A stretch of DNA of 64,000 nucleotides from an uncultured Bacteroidales bacterium (GCA_900316055.1 ONBK01000014.1:62001-126000); one strand, 5' to 3'. Shown: positions 42,245 through 51,306, counted from the stretch's first letter. Numbers and translations are program-made. Notes: generated from the letters alone by a model not told the origin.

Positions 42245-42949
42245 TCAGCCAGCGACGGAGAGGGTTGCGATGCTGATTTTCAGGTTTTTCACTGTGGAGA
42301 GGGCATCGCAGCAGCTGACGAGGGTGGCGCCGGTGGTGAGGACATCGTCGACGAGGAGAATATGGCGGCCTTCAAGTTGTTCGGGATGTTTGACACGGAA
42401 GGCTCCCTCGACATTGCTCTCGCGCTCGGCAGCATTGGTGAGGCTTTGCTGACTGGTGTAGCGGCGACGGATGAGGGCTTTGCTGTTCACCTCGCGGTGC
42501 ATCACTTCCGCGATGCCGCGACAAAGCAGTTCGCTCTGGTTATAGCCACGTTGGAGACGTCGTCGCCAGTGGAGAGGCACGGGAACTAAGAGGTCGATAT
42601 CGTCGAAGCGAGCGGAATGCAGCAGCTCTAATCCCAACTGGCGACCCATGAAAAGACATAGGTCGCTGTTTTTGTGGAACTTCATGGCGTGGACAAGTTT
42701 CTGCACAGTGTTGCCATGGTGAAATGTGAGCATCGAGGTGGCGTTTCCGAGTGCAGGAATGCGCCCGAGGAGGAACCGTTCGGTGTGATTGTCCTCGTGA
42801 CTGCTATAGAGGGTGTGGGAAAGTGAAGTGAGACAGTTCAGACATATTTGCCGTTCTCCTTGCACCAGCACCTCACCGCAGCAAGCACAGGTGGAAGGGA
42901 AGAACACTTGGAGAAGGTGAAAGGTGAGATGTGAGAGTTGAAATTTCAC
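42245..42949 (-). CDS. ComF-family amidophosphoribosyltransferase-like protein
   Basis: 234 residues. CACCGEVLVQGERQICLNCL is the N-terminal zinc-ribbon of ComF proteins. VPVPLHWRRRLQRGYNQSELL and the PRPP-binding loop ILLVDDVLTTGATLVSCCDA follow. Homologues are needed for DNA uptake in competent bacteria, but the gene is present in many non-competent species, so the role here is open. The first residues (KFQLSHLTFHLLQ) come from a heptamer array, which displaces the usual start. It lies 14 bp after queA and is probably translated from the same transcript. Confidence 0.9.
   Translation of the reverse strand: MKFQLSHLTFHLLQVFFPSTCACCGEVLVQGERQICLNCLTSLSHTLYSSHEDNHTERFLLGRIPALGNATSMLTFHHGNTVQKLVHAMKFHKNSDLCLFMGRQLGLELLHSARFDDIDLLVPVPLHWRRRLQRGYNQSELLCRGIAEVMHREVNSKALIRRRYTSQQSLTNAAERESNVEGAFRVKHPEQLEGRHILLVDDVLTTGATLVSCCDALSTVKNLKISIATLSVAG
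42916..42943. repeat. Heptamer array GGTGARA at the comF start
   Basis: Four units (GGTGAAA, GGTGAGA, TGTGAGA, GTTGAAA) that encode residues 2-11 of the ComF-like protein. Confidence 0.8.
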
Positions 42950-42963
42950 AAAAGAACTTTTCT

Positions 42964-44190
42964 TTAAACCTTACCCAGAAAGAGGCAGCTGTCGCCGTAG
43001 CTGAGGAAGCGGAACCCGTGGTCGAGGGCGAAGCGGTAACAATCACGCCAGCGGTCGCCGATAAGGGCGGAGACCAGCAACAGAAGCGTGCTCTTGGGCT
43101 GGTGGAAGTTGGTGACGAGGCCATTGATGACTCGATAGTGGTAGCCGGGGGCTATCATCAGCTGTGTCTCGCCGTCGAGGCGGTCGGTGTCGTGCCGTTC
43201 CATCCAATGGAGGATGTTTTCGAATGCTTGAATGCTTGAAAGCTTAAAAGCTTGAGTTTCGAGTTCGTAGGGGTCCCACTGGTTGACGTGCATGTGGTCG
43301 AGGTCGGGATTGGCTTGCAACTGGATGCCAAACCAATAGAGACTTTCGAGGGTGCGCACGGAGGTGGTGCCTACGGCAATGAGCGGTTTGCCCCGGTGGT
43401 TGATGATATGACGTAGGTTGTCGGCGGTGATGTGGACGGGTTCCACGTGCATCTCGTGTCCGCCGATGGTTTCGCTGCTCACGGGCTTGAAGGTGCCCGC
43501 ACCCACATGGAGGGTGATGTATTCGGTGCCGATACCGCGTTGCTTTAGTTTGTCGAACACTTCAGGGGTGAAATGGAGCCCCGCCGTGGGGGCGGCCACG
43601 GAGCCATCGTAATGGGCGTAGACGGTCTGGTATCGGGTGGCATCGGAAGCTTCGGCCTGACGGTTGAGGTAGGGTGGCAGGGGAATGACTCCTGCGGCCT
43701 CGATGACCTCGGCGAAACTAATGCCGCCAGTCCATTCGAAGTCGACTATCCAAGCGTTGCCTACTGCTTCGCGCCGCGAAGCCGTAAGTTGGTAGTGGGT
43801 AGTGGATAGTTTGTAGTTGAGGGTCAGAGGACCGCTCTTCCACTTCTTGTTGTTGCCGATGAAACAGGTCCAGGTGCAGCGCTCGCGCTGCTCGAAGGCT
43901 TCTGAGATGGCCATATGGTAAGGCTCGAGGCAAAAGACTTCAATTACGGCACCTGTCTCTTTCTGGAAGAAGAGTCGGGCGTGGATGACCTTTGTGTCGT
44001 TGAAGACCAGCAGGGTGTCGGGGGGTAGCAGGTTGGGAAGGTCGTAGAAATGGTGCTCGGAGATGTCGTCGCCCTTGAGGCAGAGCAGTTTGGAGTGGTC
44101 GCGTTGCTCCAGAGGATATTTGGCAATGCGCTCCTCGGGTAGGGGGTAGTCGTAGTCGGCGATGGGTATCTGTTTCAGCTCACTCAGCAT
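42964..44190 (-). CDS. queA: S-adenosylmethionine:tRNA ribosyltransferase-isomerase
   Basis: 408 residues, longer than the usual 340-360. DYDYPLPEERIAKYPLEQRD, LLVFNDTKVIHARL, GSVAAPTAGLHFTPEVF, YITLHVGAGTFKPV, AVGTTSVRTLESL and FHQPKSTLLLLVSALIG are the QueA signatures. It makes epoxyqueuosine in tRNA wobble bases. Two array-encoded segments explain part of the extra length: NYKLSTTHYQL near residue 125 (43788-43822) and AFKLSSIQAFE near 310 (43223-43254). It overlaps pssA by 11 bp. Confidence 0.95.
   Translation of the reverse strand: MLSELKQIPIADYDYPLPEERIAKYPLEQRDHSKLLCLKGDDISEHHFYDLPNLLPPDTLLVFNDTKVIHARLFFQKETGAVIEVFCLEPYHMAISEAFEQRERCTWTCFIGNNKKWKSGPLTLNYKLSTTHYQLTASRREAVGNAWIVDFEWTGGISFAEVIEAAGVIPLPPYLNRQAEASDATRYQTVYAHYDGSVAAPTAGLHFTPEVFDKLKQRGIGTEYITLHVGAGTFKPVSSETIGGHEMHVEPVHITADNLRHIINHRGKPLIAVGTTSVRTLESLYWFGIQLQANPDLDHMHVNQWDPYELETQAFKLSSIQAFENILHWMERHDTDRLDGETQLMIAPGYHYRVINGLVTNFHQPKSTLLLLVSALIGDRWRDCYRFALDHGFRFLSYGDSCLFLGKV
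43223..43254. repeat. Octamer array inside queA
   Basis: Four 8-bp units (AATGCTTG twice, AAAGCTTA, AAAGCTTG), in frame as FKLSSIQAFE. Confidence 0.85.
43788..43822. repeat. Degenerate heptamer array inside queA
   Basis: Five units (GTTGGTA, GTGGGTA, GTGGATA, GTTTGTA, GTTGAGG), in frame as LNYKLSTTHYQL. Confidence 0.7.
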
Positions 44191-44908
44191 GTTTTCTTTG
44201 TGTAATGGCGGAAAGTATGATATACCATAGGATGATGAGCGAGATGGCGTACCACTGACGTGTAACGGCGACGATGGCCACGCAGCCGATAAGGAAGAGG
44301 TACTGTACGCTGTTGCTCTTCCAGCTCATGTCCTTGAAGTTGACCTTTAATGAGAACATCGGCATCTCGGAGACCATCAGCACATCTGTGACGAGCGATA
44401 TAACGATGAGCACGATGAGAAAAATGTCGTGCTCGCAACTGGGGCTCCATGTTAGCCCACAACCGAGTTGATAAAGAGGGCAGAGGTAGAGGGCTACGCC
44501 GACCCATATCAGTGCGTTGCTGGGGGCGGGGAGGCCGAGGAAAGAGTGGCTCTGACGGGTGTCGAGATTGAATTTGGCTAAGCGGTAGGCGGCGAAGAGC
44601 GGCATAAGCAAGGCCAGAAAGCTGAGCATGCTTACCCATTGGCTGCCTGTGCCCAACATAACGAACAGTATTACTCCCGGAGCCACACCACTGGTCACCA
44701 CGTCGGCCAATGAGTCGAGTTCTTTACCGATGGGAGAGGCTACACCGAGAAGACGGGCAGCCATGCCATCGAAGAAGTCGAGAAATATGCCGAGACAGAT
44801 GAGCAATGCTGCCGCTGTGAGTTCCATGTTGGCGGCAGCGATTGTCGCCAACACCCCGCACAGCAAATTGCCCAGGGTGATGAGGTTGGGAATCTGGCGA
44901 CGGATCAT
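44180..44908 (-). CDS. pssA: CDP-diacylglycerol-serine O-phosphatidyltransferase
   Basis: 242 residues with about six membrane segments. The CDP-alcohol phosphatidyltransferase motif DGMAARLLGVASPIGKELDS plus LAD is intact (D-G-x2-A-R-x8-G-x3-D-x3-D) near residues 46-68. NLITLGNLLCGVLA at the N-terminus is typical of PssA. It makes phosphatidylserine for phosphatidylethanolamine. It starts immediately after the lipoprotein gene stop (44909), so the two are co-transcribed. Confidence 0.93.
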   Translation of the reverse strand: MIRRQIPNLITLGNLLCGVLATIAAANMELTAAALLICLGIFLDFFDGMAARLLGVASPIGKELDSLADVVTSGVAPGVILFVMLGTGSQWVSMLSFLALLMPLFAAYRLAKFNLDTRQSHSFLGLPAPSNALIWVGVALYLCPLYQLGCGLTWSPSCEHDIFLIVLIVISLVTDVLMVSEMPMFSLKVNFKDMSWKSNSVQYLFLIGCVAIVAVTRQWYAISLIILWYIILSAITQRKHAE

Positions 44909-46747
44909 TTACCAGAGCTTGATGATGAGTTTGAACTCCTCGTCGTTCCAGTACTCTTTGAATTCGGTGTCGACGGCGGCTTTGCGCTTGTAGTCGTATT
45001 TGTCGTCGATGGAGGCCTTGAGAGCCTTGAGGCACTCGTTGCGGTCGCCACGGCGGGCATAGCAGACGGCGCGGAGGTATTTCACGTCGGCGTTCTGGTC
45101 GAGGCAGCAGTTGAGGGTCTGGAGGGCGGCACCCACCTCGTCGTTCATCAGCTGGGTGAAAGCGAGGTTATAGGTGCAGCTGCTATTCTTGAGAGCCTTC
45201 TTGGCCTCGGTGTAATTGCCTTGTTTGAGATTGAGGATGGGGATGTTGGCGGTGGCATCGGTGCTACCCTGACGGATGGCCTCGTTGAAGTAGTATTTGG
45301 CCAGTGCGTAGTCTTTCTTGGCAAGGTAGAGCAGGCCGGTGTTGTTGAGCACATCGGGGTTGTGAGGGTTCATGTCGCGGGCGACGTTGAGGTAGCGCTC
45401 GGCCTCGTCGATGGAGTCGAGGTAGAAGGCCACGGCACCGGCATTGTTCCAGGCGGCCCACTCCTGCGAATGGTTCTCGGTGGCCCACTTGTAGTATTTC
45501 AGCTTGGTGTCGTAGTTGTAGTTGATATAGGCGGCATACATCAGTTCATCGAACGAGAGTTTGGCGGGTTGCAGAGAGGCGAGCTTGGCCAACTCGGGGT
45601 CGGTGCGACGGGCCTCGGAGTAGTAGAGGGCAATTTGTGCACGACGCAGGTTGGGGAAGATTTCGTCTTTCAATTCCTCATAGGTCTCGGCCATATTGCG
45701 AATCATCTGCTCGCGCTTGAGGACGTTCTGCTGAGTCTCCACGATGTTGATGATGGCGTGCTTGTCCTGGATATCGGAGCCTTCGACCATCACCACGAAG
45801 TGGACCCAGTCCTCGCCGGCGGCGCGAGTGGTGATGATGAGTTTCTTGAGCTGTTGGTACTTGTAGTATTCCACATCCTGGGGTTTCACTTTGGCGCGTT
45901 TGGCCATAGTGGTGAGCACCTCGTCGAGGAGTTTGTTGAGCTGGGCGGTGGCCAGGTCGGCGCGGTTCTTCGAGACACCCACGTTGTTGGTCTCTTCGCC
46001 TTCGGGTGAAGCCCAGCCGGTGATGGCAATCTGTTTGGGAAGTCCCTGCTCGAGCATGATGCGCTTGAGGTTGAGGAAGGTGTTGTAGCAGTCGAACTTA
46101 CGGTTCATCTCGAAGTTCCAGTCGAGTTCGGAGGTGCCGTTGAGGAAGTATATGTCGGCGGTCTCCACAATACCCTGACTCTTGTTGTAGTTGATGGGAG
46201 CGATGGAGATGTTACCTTTGATGTCGACCCACGACGAGGTGTTGTTGACGCCGTCGGAGAGAATGACGGTGTTGAAGGCTACACCTTCGTTGGTGTGGAG
46301 GATGTCTTCCATGAAGCGGGCATCCTCGTTGGTGCGGTCACCCTTGTATCCGATGGGGGTGAGGGTCAAACGGCCGGTCTCCATGCCAGGCTTGAAGTCG
46401 AACATATCGGTGTAGGTGAATCGGCCTCCCTTGTCATAGTTGATAATGGTGCCGTCGCCTTCCACCTTCTCTCCCTTGAGGGTCAGAGGCTCCAGATACA
46501 CTTCGCCGAGATCCCACGAGAAAACGGGTTGAAGGAATATGGCGCAGTTCTTCTTGAAATATTTCGGGGGAATCTGGCCAGTGAATTTCACCACCACTTT
46601 TTCGTCCATGGTTTCCACCGGGTTGGGGTTGGCTTGATAGCGCACTTTGTTGCAGCCAGATTTCATTTTCGACAGACTGTTGCATCCGGCAAACAGCACT
46701 GCAAACAGCATTGCGGAGAGCGTTATGACAGAAAGAGACTTTCTCAT
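44909..46747 (-). CDS. Lipoprotein with OmpA-like and TPR domains
   Basis: 612 residues. Signal and lipobox: MRKSLSVITLSAMLFAVLFAGC (Cys 22 lipidated). Residues 190-310 contain an OmpA-like peptidoglycan-binding pattern (DIYFLNGTSELDW, IAITGWASPEGEETNN, NRADLATAQLNKLL). Residues 400-560 hold TPR-like repeats (WAAWNNAGAVAFYLDSIDEA, VLNNTGLLYLAKKDYALAKY). Such proteins anchor the outer membrane to peptidoglycan or act in envelope complexes; the order (OmpA before TPR) differs from the T9SS protein PorE. It heads the lipoprotein-pssA-queA-comF unit. Confidence 0.8.
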   Translation of the reverse strand: MRKSLSVITLSAMLFAVLFAGCNSLSKMKSGCNKVRYQANPNPVETMDEKVVVKFTGQIPPKYFKKNCAIFLQPVFSWDLGEVYLEPLTLKGEKVEGDGTIINYDKGGRFTYTDMFDFKPGMETGRLTLTPIGYKGDRTNEDARFMEDILHTNEGVAFNTVILSDGVNNTSSWVDIKGNISIAPINYNKSQGIVETADIYFLNGTSELDWNFEMNRKFDCYNTFLNLKRIMLEQGLPKQIAITGWASPEGEETNNVGVSKNRADLATAQLNKLLDEVLTTMAKRAKVKPQDVEYYKYQQLKKLIITTRAAGEDWVHFVVMVEGSDIQDKHAIINIVETQQNVLKREQMIRNMAETYEELKDEIFPNLRRAQIALYYSEARRTDPELAKLASLQPAKLSFDELMYAAYINYNYDTKLKYYKWATENHSQEWAAWNNAGAVAFYLDSIDEAERYLNVARDMNPHNPDVLNNTGLLYLAKKDYALAKYYFNEAIRQGSTDATANIPILNLKQGNYTEAKKALKNSSCTYNLAFTQLMNDEVGAALQTLNCCLDQNADVKYLRAVCYARRGDRNECLKALKASIDDKYDYKRKAAVDTEFKEYWNDEEFKLIIKLW

Positions 46748-46788
46748 TTTATATTTAGTATTTTATTTATATACGTGTCAATCAGTTG

Positions 46789-46840
46789 AATACGCCGATT
46801 TAGGCGGCGTATTGCGACTGTCGTTTAACTTGCAAATATA
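46789..46840 (-). promoter_or_regulatory. Promoter and leader hairpin of the lipoprotein-pssA operon
   Basis: TATATTTG at 46833-46840 on the minus strand. The leader holds an inverted repeat (ATACGCC / GGCGTAT, about 46789-46812). The -33 element is weak. Confidence 0.6.
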
Positions 46841-46873
46841 GGCATTTTTTTTGGATTGGAGAAAAAAATGCTA

Positions 46874-49684
46874 TTAGGCACAATAATTGCAGTAGTTTTT
46901 TGCGGGGCAGTAGGCGCAGGCTTCTCCCGAAGGTGTGGGATGGAAAGGAATGTCGGGATTCATCAGTTCGATGGCTTTCTCACGCAGCAATTCTTCGAAA
47001 CGGTCGAGCTGTTCGGAGGTGATTTCCTCGCTGTCGTTCCAAGTGGCTAAGGCGACATCGGAGCGTAGGTTGCGAAGGGGGTAGATTCCGGTTTTTAAAG
47101 GTGAGAGGTGAGAGGTGAGAGGTGAAAGGTTTTGACGGATGTAGAGGAGGGCGTACCACATGAGCTGCAGCCATTTGCCGGGCATCTTCTCGTCGCCGTC
47201 GTGATAGGTGATTTCTTTTTTCTCGAGCTTTCCGGTCTTGTAGTCGATAATGCGCAGGCGTCCGTCGAGGGTGTCCACACGGTCTATCTTGCCTTTGAGG
47301 TTTACCCCCTCAAGAAGGCTGTAGTCGCGGATGGTTTCCTCCACGGCGTTGATGGTCAGGCACTCTCCCTTTTCGAGGTGGGTTGTCTCGTTCTTGAGGA
47401 TATGACGCAGCTGCGCTTCGGCTACCGAATAGAGGAAACGGTTGCGTCCCTCGGTGTTGCGCCCGCCCGAATAGAGTTCTTTGAAAGCTTGTTCCATGTA
47501 TTCGGGTAAATGCTCTTGAGCCTCTTTCAGGACCTCTATCTTCAGCGGCTGTCCGCAGTGAGGTTTGAGGATGTTCTCCAACACCTTGTGGATGCAGTCA
47601 CCCAACTGTGAGACATCGAGGTCTTCGTCCATCTCTTCTTGTTCGTTAATGGAGAGCACCCGCGAGAAGTAGTATTTCAGCGGACATTCCATATAGTCGA
47701 CGAAACTGGTGGGTGAGAGACCGTTCTGCCCCATCTCGTGGAGGCGCCGCATCACGGCGTCGCTCTTCACGGCTTCGGACATCGGCCGCCCTTCAGTGAG
47801 GGTGGCGTCGCTCTTCACGGCCACCCGAGTAACGGGGATGCCGAATCGTGGGGCCAACTCGCTCTCCACCTGGCGGATGAATCGGCTGGGTTCGCCCTTC
47901 CCCATGCCGTCGTTCTCCGAACTGTAGAGCAGGTAGACTTGTTCGGCGCGCTGTAGCAGACGGTAGAAATGGTGGGCGTAGACGCTGTCTTTCTCCACAT
48001 AGGTGGGTAGTCCGAAATGCACCTTAAGTTCGTTGGGGATGAGGGTGTTGTCGCCGCGGCCTGAAGGCAGCACGCCTTCGTTGGCCGACAGCAGGATGAT
48101 GCGTTTGAAGTCGAGGTTTCGGGTCTCCAGCATACCCAGTATCTGCAGCCCCTGCAGTGGCTCGCCGCGTAGCGAGATGGCGTGACGCTGCGCGATGCGT
48201 GTGTATATCTTCTCCAGTGTCTCGGTGGTACCGATGAACGAGGGGTAGGTGCTGTTGAGGAGCGTGAGGTTGTCGAGCACCTCGACCAGACTCCCCACAG
48301 CCTGCTTCTCCTTGAGGTTCTTCTCTAACAGTTCGCTGCCCACAATGTCGGCGGCTAACCGTCGGAAGAGTTCGAGACATTCGGTGGGAGAGGGCTTGTG
48401 GTCGGGGAAGAGGTAGAGCAGTTTTGCTGGCTCAGGGACACTGGCTTCGCGCAGCACCGATTCGATGTCAGCAACCTTGCTGCGGATAAGGTTGCCCTTC
48501 CGAAGCAACTTCTCTACGTTGTGCCGTAGGGTGTTCACTTCGAGGAGTTGACAGACGAAGCGGTCGGAAAAGAACTCCGTGAGGGTGCTGTGGTAGTAGC
48601 CTTGTGGGCTCTGTTGGCGGTAGAGGGTAAAGAGCCGCCCTATCAGCGCATGCACCATGCTGTTGCTGTAGGAGTAGCCCATGGTGATGTTCACGCTATA
48701 GCGTTCAGTGGTGTCGGGCAGAGAGTTGAGGGTGGGAATGAGTAGACTCTCGTCGGCCAGCACGATGGCGGTACTCTCGGCCTCCTTGGGGTCGAGCCAC
48801 TCGGTGTGCGCCGACAGCAGCTGTCCGGTGTATTTGCACTGTAGGATGTTTTCCGGACAGTCGACGATGGTGATATGCTTGTCTCCGCTGCTGAAGCGCG
48901 AAGGCCCTGCGGGACGTATTTCGGGGAAGTCGTCCATGTGTTTGCTCAGGAAGTATCCCGACTCTTGATGTGGCTCGAGGAAGTAGATGTCGTTGTCGCA
49001 CAGCAGGTGTCCCTTGCCGCGCCGTACAAACTCGCCGATGATGGTCTCCTCGCATCGCGAGAGAGCGTTGAAACCTACAAAGTAAACATCGCTCCACTCA
49101 CAGCTGTCCACTTGCCATTTCCCACTCTTCACTCCTTCCGCCACCTCGCGGTAGGCCATGCCGCTGTAGGCTTTTCCTTGCGAGAGCAATTTCTCATGGA
49201 GGCGCGAGTAATAGTCGTAGAGCGAGCGGTAGAACTCCAGATATTTCGTCTGGAAATCACTGAGCTTTCCACTCTCGATGTCCCATTCACCGATAGCTTT
49301 CAGGCTGTGCAGGTTGTCGAAAATCTGGCGCGCATCGACGAGGTACTGGTCAATCTCCGTGAAGTCGCGCATCATCAAGTCGCCGAAGGAGATGAACTCC
49401 TCAAAGCTCTGGTATTTACGCTCCTCTCCGCCGAGCTCCACATGGATGTTGTAGAGTTCGAAGAGCAGGAACTCGTTAGGCACAATCTCCAACCCGCCGA
49501 GTTGCGAGATGAACTCGTCAATGGCCAACACCTTAGGCAGGAAGCTGGCGCATCCCAGGGTGGTGAACTGCTTGACGAAGAAACGTTTCGAGCGGTTGTT
49601 GTTGAACACCACCAGCACTTCGTCGGTATCCTTCGGGTGCTCGGTGACAATGCGGAGGGCTATCTGTCGGAGAAAAGTGTCCAT
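46874..49684 (-). CDS. AddB-like PD-(D/E)XK nuclease with Fe-S cluster motif
   Basis: 936 residues. The C-terminal nuclease core has GKIDRVDTLDGRLRIIDYKTGK (catalytic Asp and DYK near residue 811; shown as GKIDRVD and IIDYKTGK). One Cys at ECPLKYYF (near 665) and a final CAYCPAKNYC (C-x2-C-x5-C near 921-930) match the four-Cys Fe-S clasp of AddB. The middle region is an inactivated helicase fold (ILGMLETRNLDFKRIILLSA). No intact Walker A is seen. It is expected to act with an AddA-like helicase in double-strand break repair; that gene is not adjacent. It contains two repeat-derived peptides (47100, 49093) and a duplicated AVKSDA segment. Confidence 0.85.
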   Translation of the reverse strand: MDTFLRQIALRIVTEHPKDTDEVLVVFNNNRSKRFFVKQFTTLGCASFLPKVLAIDEFISQLGGLEIVPNEFLLFELYNIHVELGGEERKYQSFEEFISFGDLMMRDFTEIDQYLVDARQIFDNLHSLKAIGEWDIESGKLSDFQTKYLEFYRSLYDYYSRLHEKLLSQGKAYSGMAYREVAEGVKSGKWQVDSCEWSDVYFVGFNALSRCEETIIGEFVRRGKGHLLCDNDIYFLEPHQESGYFLSKHMDDFPEIRPAGPSRFSSGDKHITIVDCPENILQCKYTGQLLSAHTEWLDPKEAESTAIVLADESLLIPTLNSLPDTTERYSVNITMGYSYSNSMVHALIGRLFTLYRQQSPQGYYHSTLTEFFSDRFVCQLLEVNTLRHNVEKLLRKGNLIRSKVADIESVLREASVPEPAKLLYLFPDHKPSPTECLELFRRLAADIVGSELLEKNLKEKQAVGSLVEVLDNLTLLNSTYPSFIGTTETLEKIYTRIAQRHAISLRGEPLQGLQILGMLETRNLDFKRIILLSANEGVLPSGRGDNTLIPNELKVHFGLPTYVEKDSVYAHHFYRLLQRAEQVYLLYSSENDGMGKGEPSRFIRQVESELAPRFGIPVTRVAVKSDATLTEGRPMSEAVKSDAVMRRLHEMGQNGLSPTSFVDYMECPLKYYFSRVLSINEQEEMDEDLDVSQLGDCIHKVLENILKPHCGQPLKIEVLKEAQEHLPEYMEQAFKELYSGGRNTEGRNRFLYSVAEAQLRHILKNETTHLEKGECLTINAVEETIRDYSLLEGVNLKGKIDRVDTLDGRLRIIDYKTGKLEKKEITYHDGDEKMPGKWLQLMWYALLYIRQNLSPLTSHLSPLKTGIYPLRNLRSDVALATWNDSEEITSEQLDRFEELLREKAIELMNPDIPFHPTPSGEACAYCPAKNYCNYCA
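47100..47127. repeat. Heptamer array GGTGAGA inside the AddB-like gene
   Basis: Four units (GGTGAGA three times, GGTGAAA) read as LSPLTSHLSPL, between the nuclease core and the Fe-S motif. Confidence 0.92.
49093..49134. repeat. Degenerate heptamer array inside the AddB-like gene
   Basis: Six diverged units (TCCACTC, ACAGCTG, TCCACTT, GCCATTT, CCCACTC, TTCACTC). They encode VKSGKWQVDSCEWSD. Weaker than the other cases. Confidence 0.5.
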
Positions 49685-49699
49685 GGAGGAGGTTTAAAA

Positions 49700-49771
49700 G
49701 GTTTAAGGGGTTTGAGGGGTTTAAGGGGTTTGAGGGGTTTAAGGGGTTTGAGGGGTTTAAGGGGATTAAAG
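49700..49771. repeat. Nonamer array GGTTTRAGG
   Basis: Eight 9-bp units alternating GGTTTAAGG and GGTTTGAGG, the last one GGATTAAAG. It fills the spacer between the nucleotidyltransferase and the AddB-like gene, and the nucleotidyltransferase stop codon (49766-49768) lies in the final unit. Confidence 0.92.
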
Positions 49772-50467
49772 GGTTAAAAAGGTTTGGGCGAGGGCGAGGG
49801 TTTCGGGTTTGCCGACATCGAGCCAGTGCTCTGGGGAGTGCTCGTAGCTGCCGATGCGGTGGCCTTTGGCCGACAGACGGATATATTCGTCGATGACAGG
49901 GTAGGGGTGGTCCGCTTCAGGCAGCAACGCAAACAACTCTGGCGATACCACACTGATGCCGCTGAAAGCAAGGTGAAAGGTGAGAGGTGAGAGGTGAGAG
50001 GTGTCGGTGCGGCCAAGTAGTTGTCCGCTCTTATCGAATTCGAGTAGCCGCTTCGTTTCGCGGCGGCTCACGCAGAGCGTCACTAGGTTTTCTTGCTCCC
50101 GATGCTGCTGCTCCACATTCTGTAGGTCAATATTTGATAAGATATCTACATTGTGTACCAGCACATTCTCCTTGCCGGAGAAAAGTCCGGAGGCCTTTTT
50201 TAGTCCGCCACCGGTGTCGAGCAGCAGGTCGCGTTCGTCGCTGATATCGATGTTGGCCTGCCACTTACGGCTGCCAATGAAATCGATGACCTTGTCAGCA
50301 AAATGATGCACGTTCACCACGATATGTCTGATGCCTGCCTTTTCCAGCCGGTGGATAGTCAACTCGAGTAGCGTGACACCGCCCACCTCCACCAGCGCCT
50401 TTGGCCGGTCGTTGGTCAGCGGCCGCAGCCGTGTGCCCAATCCTGCTGCAAGAATAAATCCTTCCAT
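49766..50467 (-). CDS. Sugar-1-phosphate nucleotidyltransferase (MurU/HddC-like)
   Basis: 233 residues from ATG at 50467 (MEGFILAAGLGTRLRPLTND); an in-frame ATG at 50575 lies inside the lipoprotein gene and is rejected. RPKALVEVGGVTLLELTIHRL is the sugar-phosphate part, VLVHNVDILSNID the metal-binding region, and EHWLDVGKPETL the C-terminal signature. It probably makes a UDP- or GDP-activated sugar; MurU activates N-acetylmuramate-1-phosphate in peptidoglycan recycling. A heptamer array inserts TSHLSPLTFHL near residue 155. No kinase partner lies next to it. Confidence 0.85.
   Translation of the reverse strand: MEGFILAAGLGTRLRPLTNDRPKALVEVGGVTLLELTIHRLEKAGIRHIVVNVHHFADKVIDFIGSRKWQANIDISDERDLLLDTGGGLKKASGLFSGKENVLVHNVDILSNIDLQNVEQQHREQENLVTLCVSRRETKRLLEFDKSGQLLGRTDTSHLSPLTFHLAFSGISVVSPELFALLPEADHPYPVIDEYIRLSAKGHRIGSYEHSPEHWLDVGKPETLALAQTFLTL
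49972..49999. repeat. Heptamer array GGTGARA inside the nucleotidyltransferase gene
   Basis: Four units (GGTGAAA, then GGTGAGA three times) read as TSHLSPLTFHL on the coding strand. Confidence 0.92.
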
Positions 50468-50499
50468 AATCGTTTGTTTTAAAGGCGTCGTTGAGCCTT

Positions 50500-51306
50500 C
50501 TATTCGATCGCTCTCTGCCAGCGGACGCCTTGCTGAAAGGTGGAGCCGTCGTCGTTCTGGCGTAGGGCGGTCCACTGCATGTTATTACCGTTGATGCTAG
50601 TGATTTCCCACCATTCGTAGTTCATCTCTTCACCGGCGGCTTGCCAGCGGGTGCAAAGCAGGTTTCCGTCGACGAAGTATTCATTGCGCTCGCGCGGCAC
50701 GAGGTTCCATTGTCCTCCGTCATCCTTGCGGTAGAATTTGTAGGTGCCGTCGTGGAGGAACTGAAGTTGGGCGTTGCCGTCGTTGTAGGTCTCGCCACCG
50801 GTGATACCTTGGCACCTCCAGAAACCATAGATGGCCTCGCTGTAGTCGGCGGTGGTTTTGACTAAACGGACGTTTTGCTCTGGGGAGATTTTTTCGTTTC
50901 CGTCAACGGTCATGGTTATCTTGCGGTTGGCCGTGAACTCACTGCCGCTGATGGCGGTGACGGTGATTTCCTCCACACAGGTGGTGTGCTCATCGGGATG
51001 GTTGGTGAGGGTCATCTTGTTGCCGTCGATGGCTACGGTGGTTTCCTTCTGGTTAAACCAGAGCATTCCCACTTCCAGATGGGTGTTGAGCGATGCGCTC
51101 ACGTAGGCTTGGGTGGTGGAGACGAACGTGTAAACCATCTTTCCGTTGGTCAGCTCGGGCTGGCCGTTGATATCGGCAATCACCCATTTCCCGATAATTT
51201 TCTCGCTGAGGTTGAGGTTGGTTTTCTCCTCGTCCTTCTTGCACGAGGTGAAAAGGCATGCGCCGCAGATGAAAGTGGCGGCGAGCACCAAAAAGAGTTT
51301 CTTCAT
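50500..51306 (-). CDS. Lipoprotein with repeated lipocalin-like domains
   Basis: 268 residues from ATG at 51306 (MKKLFLVLAATFICGACLFT followed by SC); the lipobox LFTSC gives a lipidated Cys. LSEKIIGKWVIADINGQPE and IYGFWRCQGITGGETYNDGN both look like the start of lipocalin-like beta-barrels (K/F-W then strands), so two such domains are probable. The role is unknown: probably a ligand-binding or surface lipoprotein. It follows a 77-residue gene with a 19-bp gap. Confidence 0.78.
   Translation of the reverse strand: MKKLFLVLAATFICGACLFTSCKKDEEKTNLNLSEKIIGKWVIADINGQPELTNGKMVYTFVSTTQAYVSASLNTHLEVGMLWFNQKETTVAIDGNKMTLTNHPDEHTTCVEEITVTAISGSEFTANRKITMTVDGNEKISPEQNVRLVKTTADYSEAIYGFWRCQGITGGETYNDGNAQLQFLHDGTYKFYRKDDGGQWNLVPRERNEYFVDGNLLCTRWQAAGEEMNYEWWEITSINGNNMQWTALRQNDDGSTFQQGVRWQRAIE

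Noticed and set aside
44909..46747. T9SS component PorE
   Set aside because: It shares OmpA-like and TPR parts but in the opposite order and lacks the propeller and carboxypeptidase-regulatory-like domains.
49690..49775. Tandem array considered as a CRISPR
   Set aside because: Units are 9 bp without spacers, and no cas gene lies in the window.
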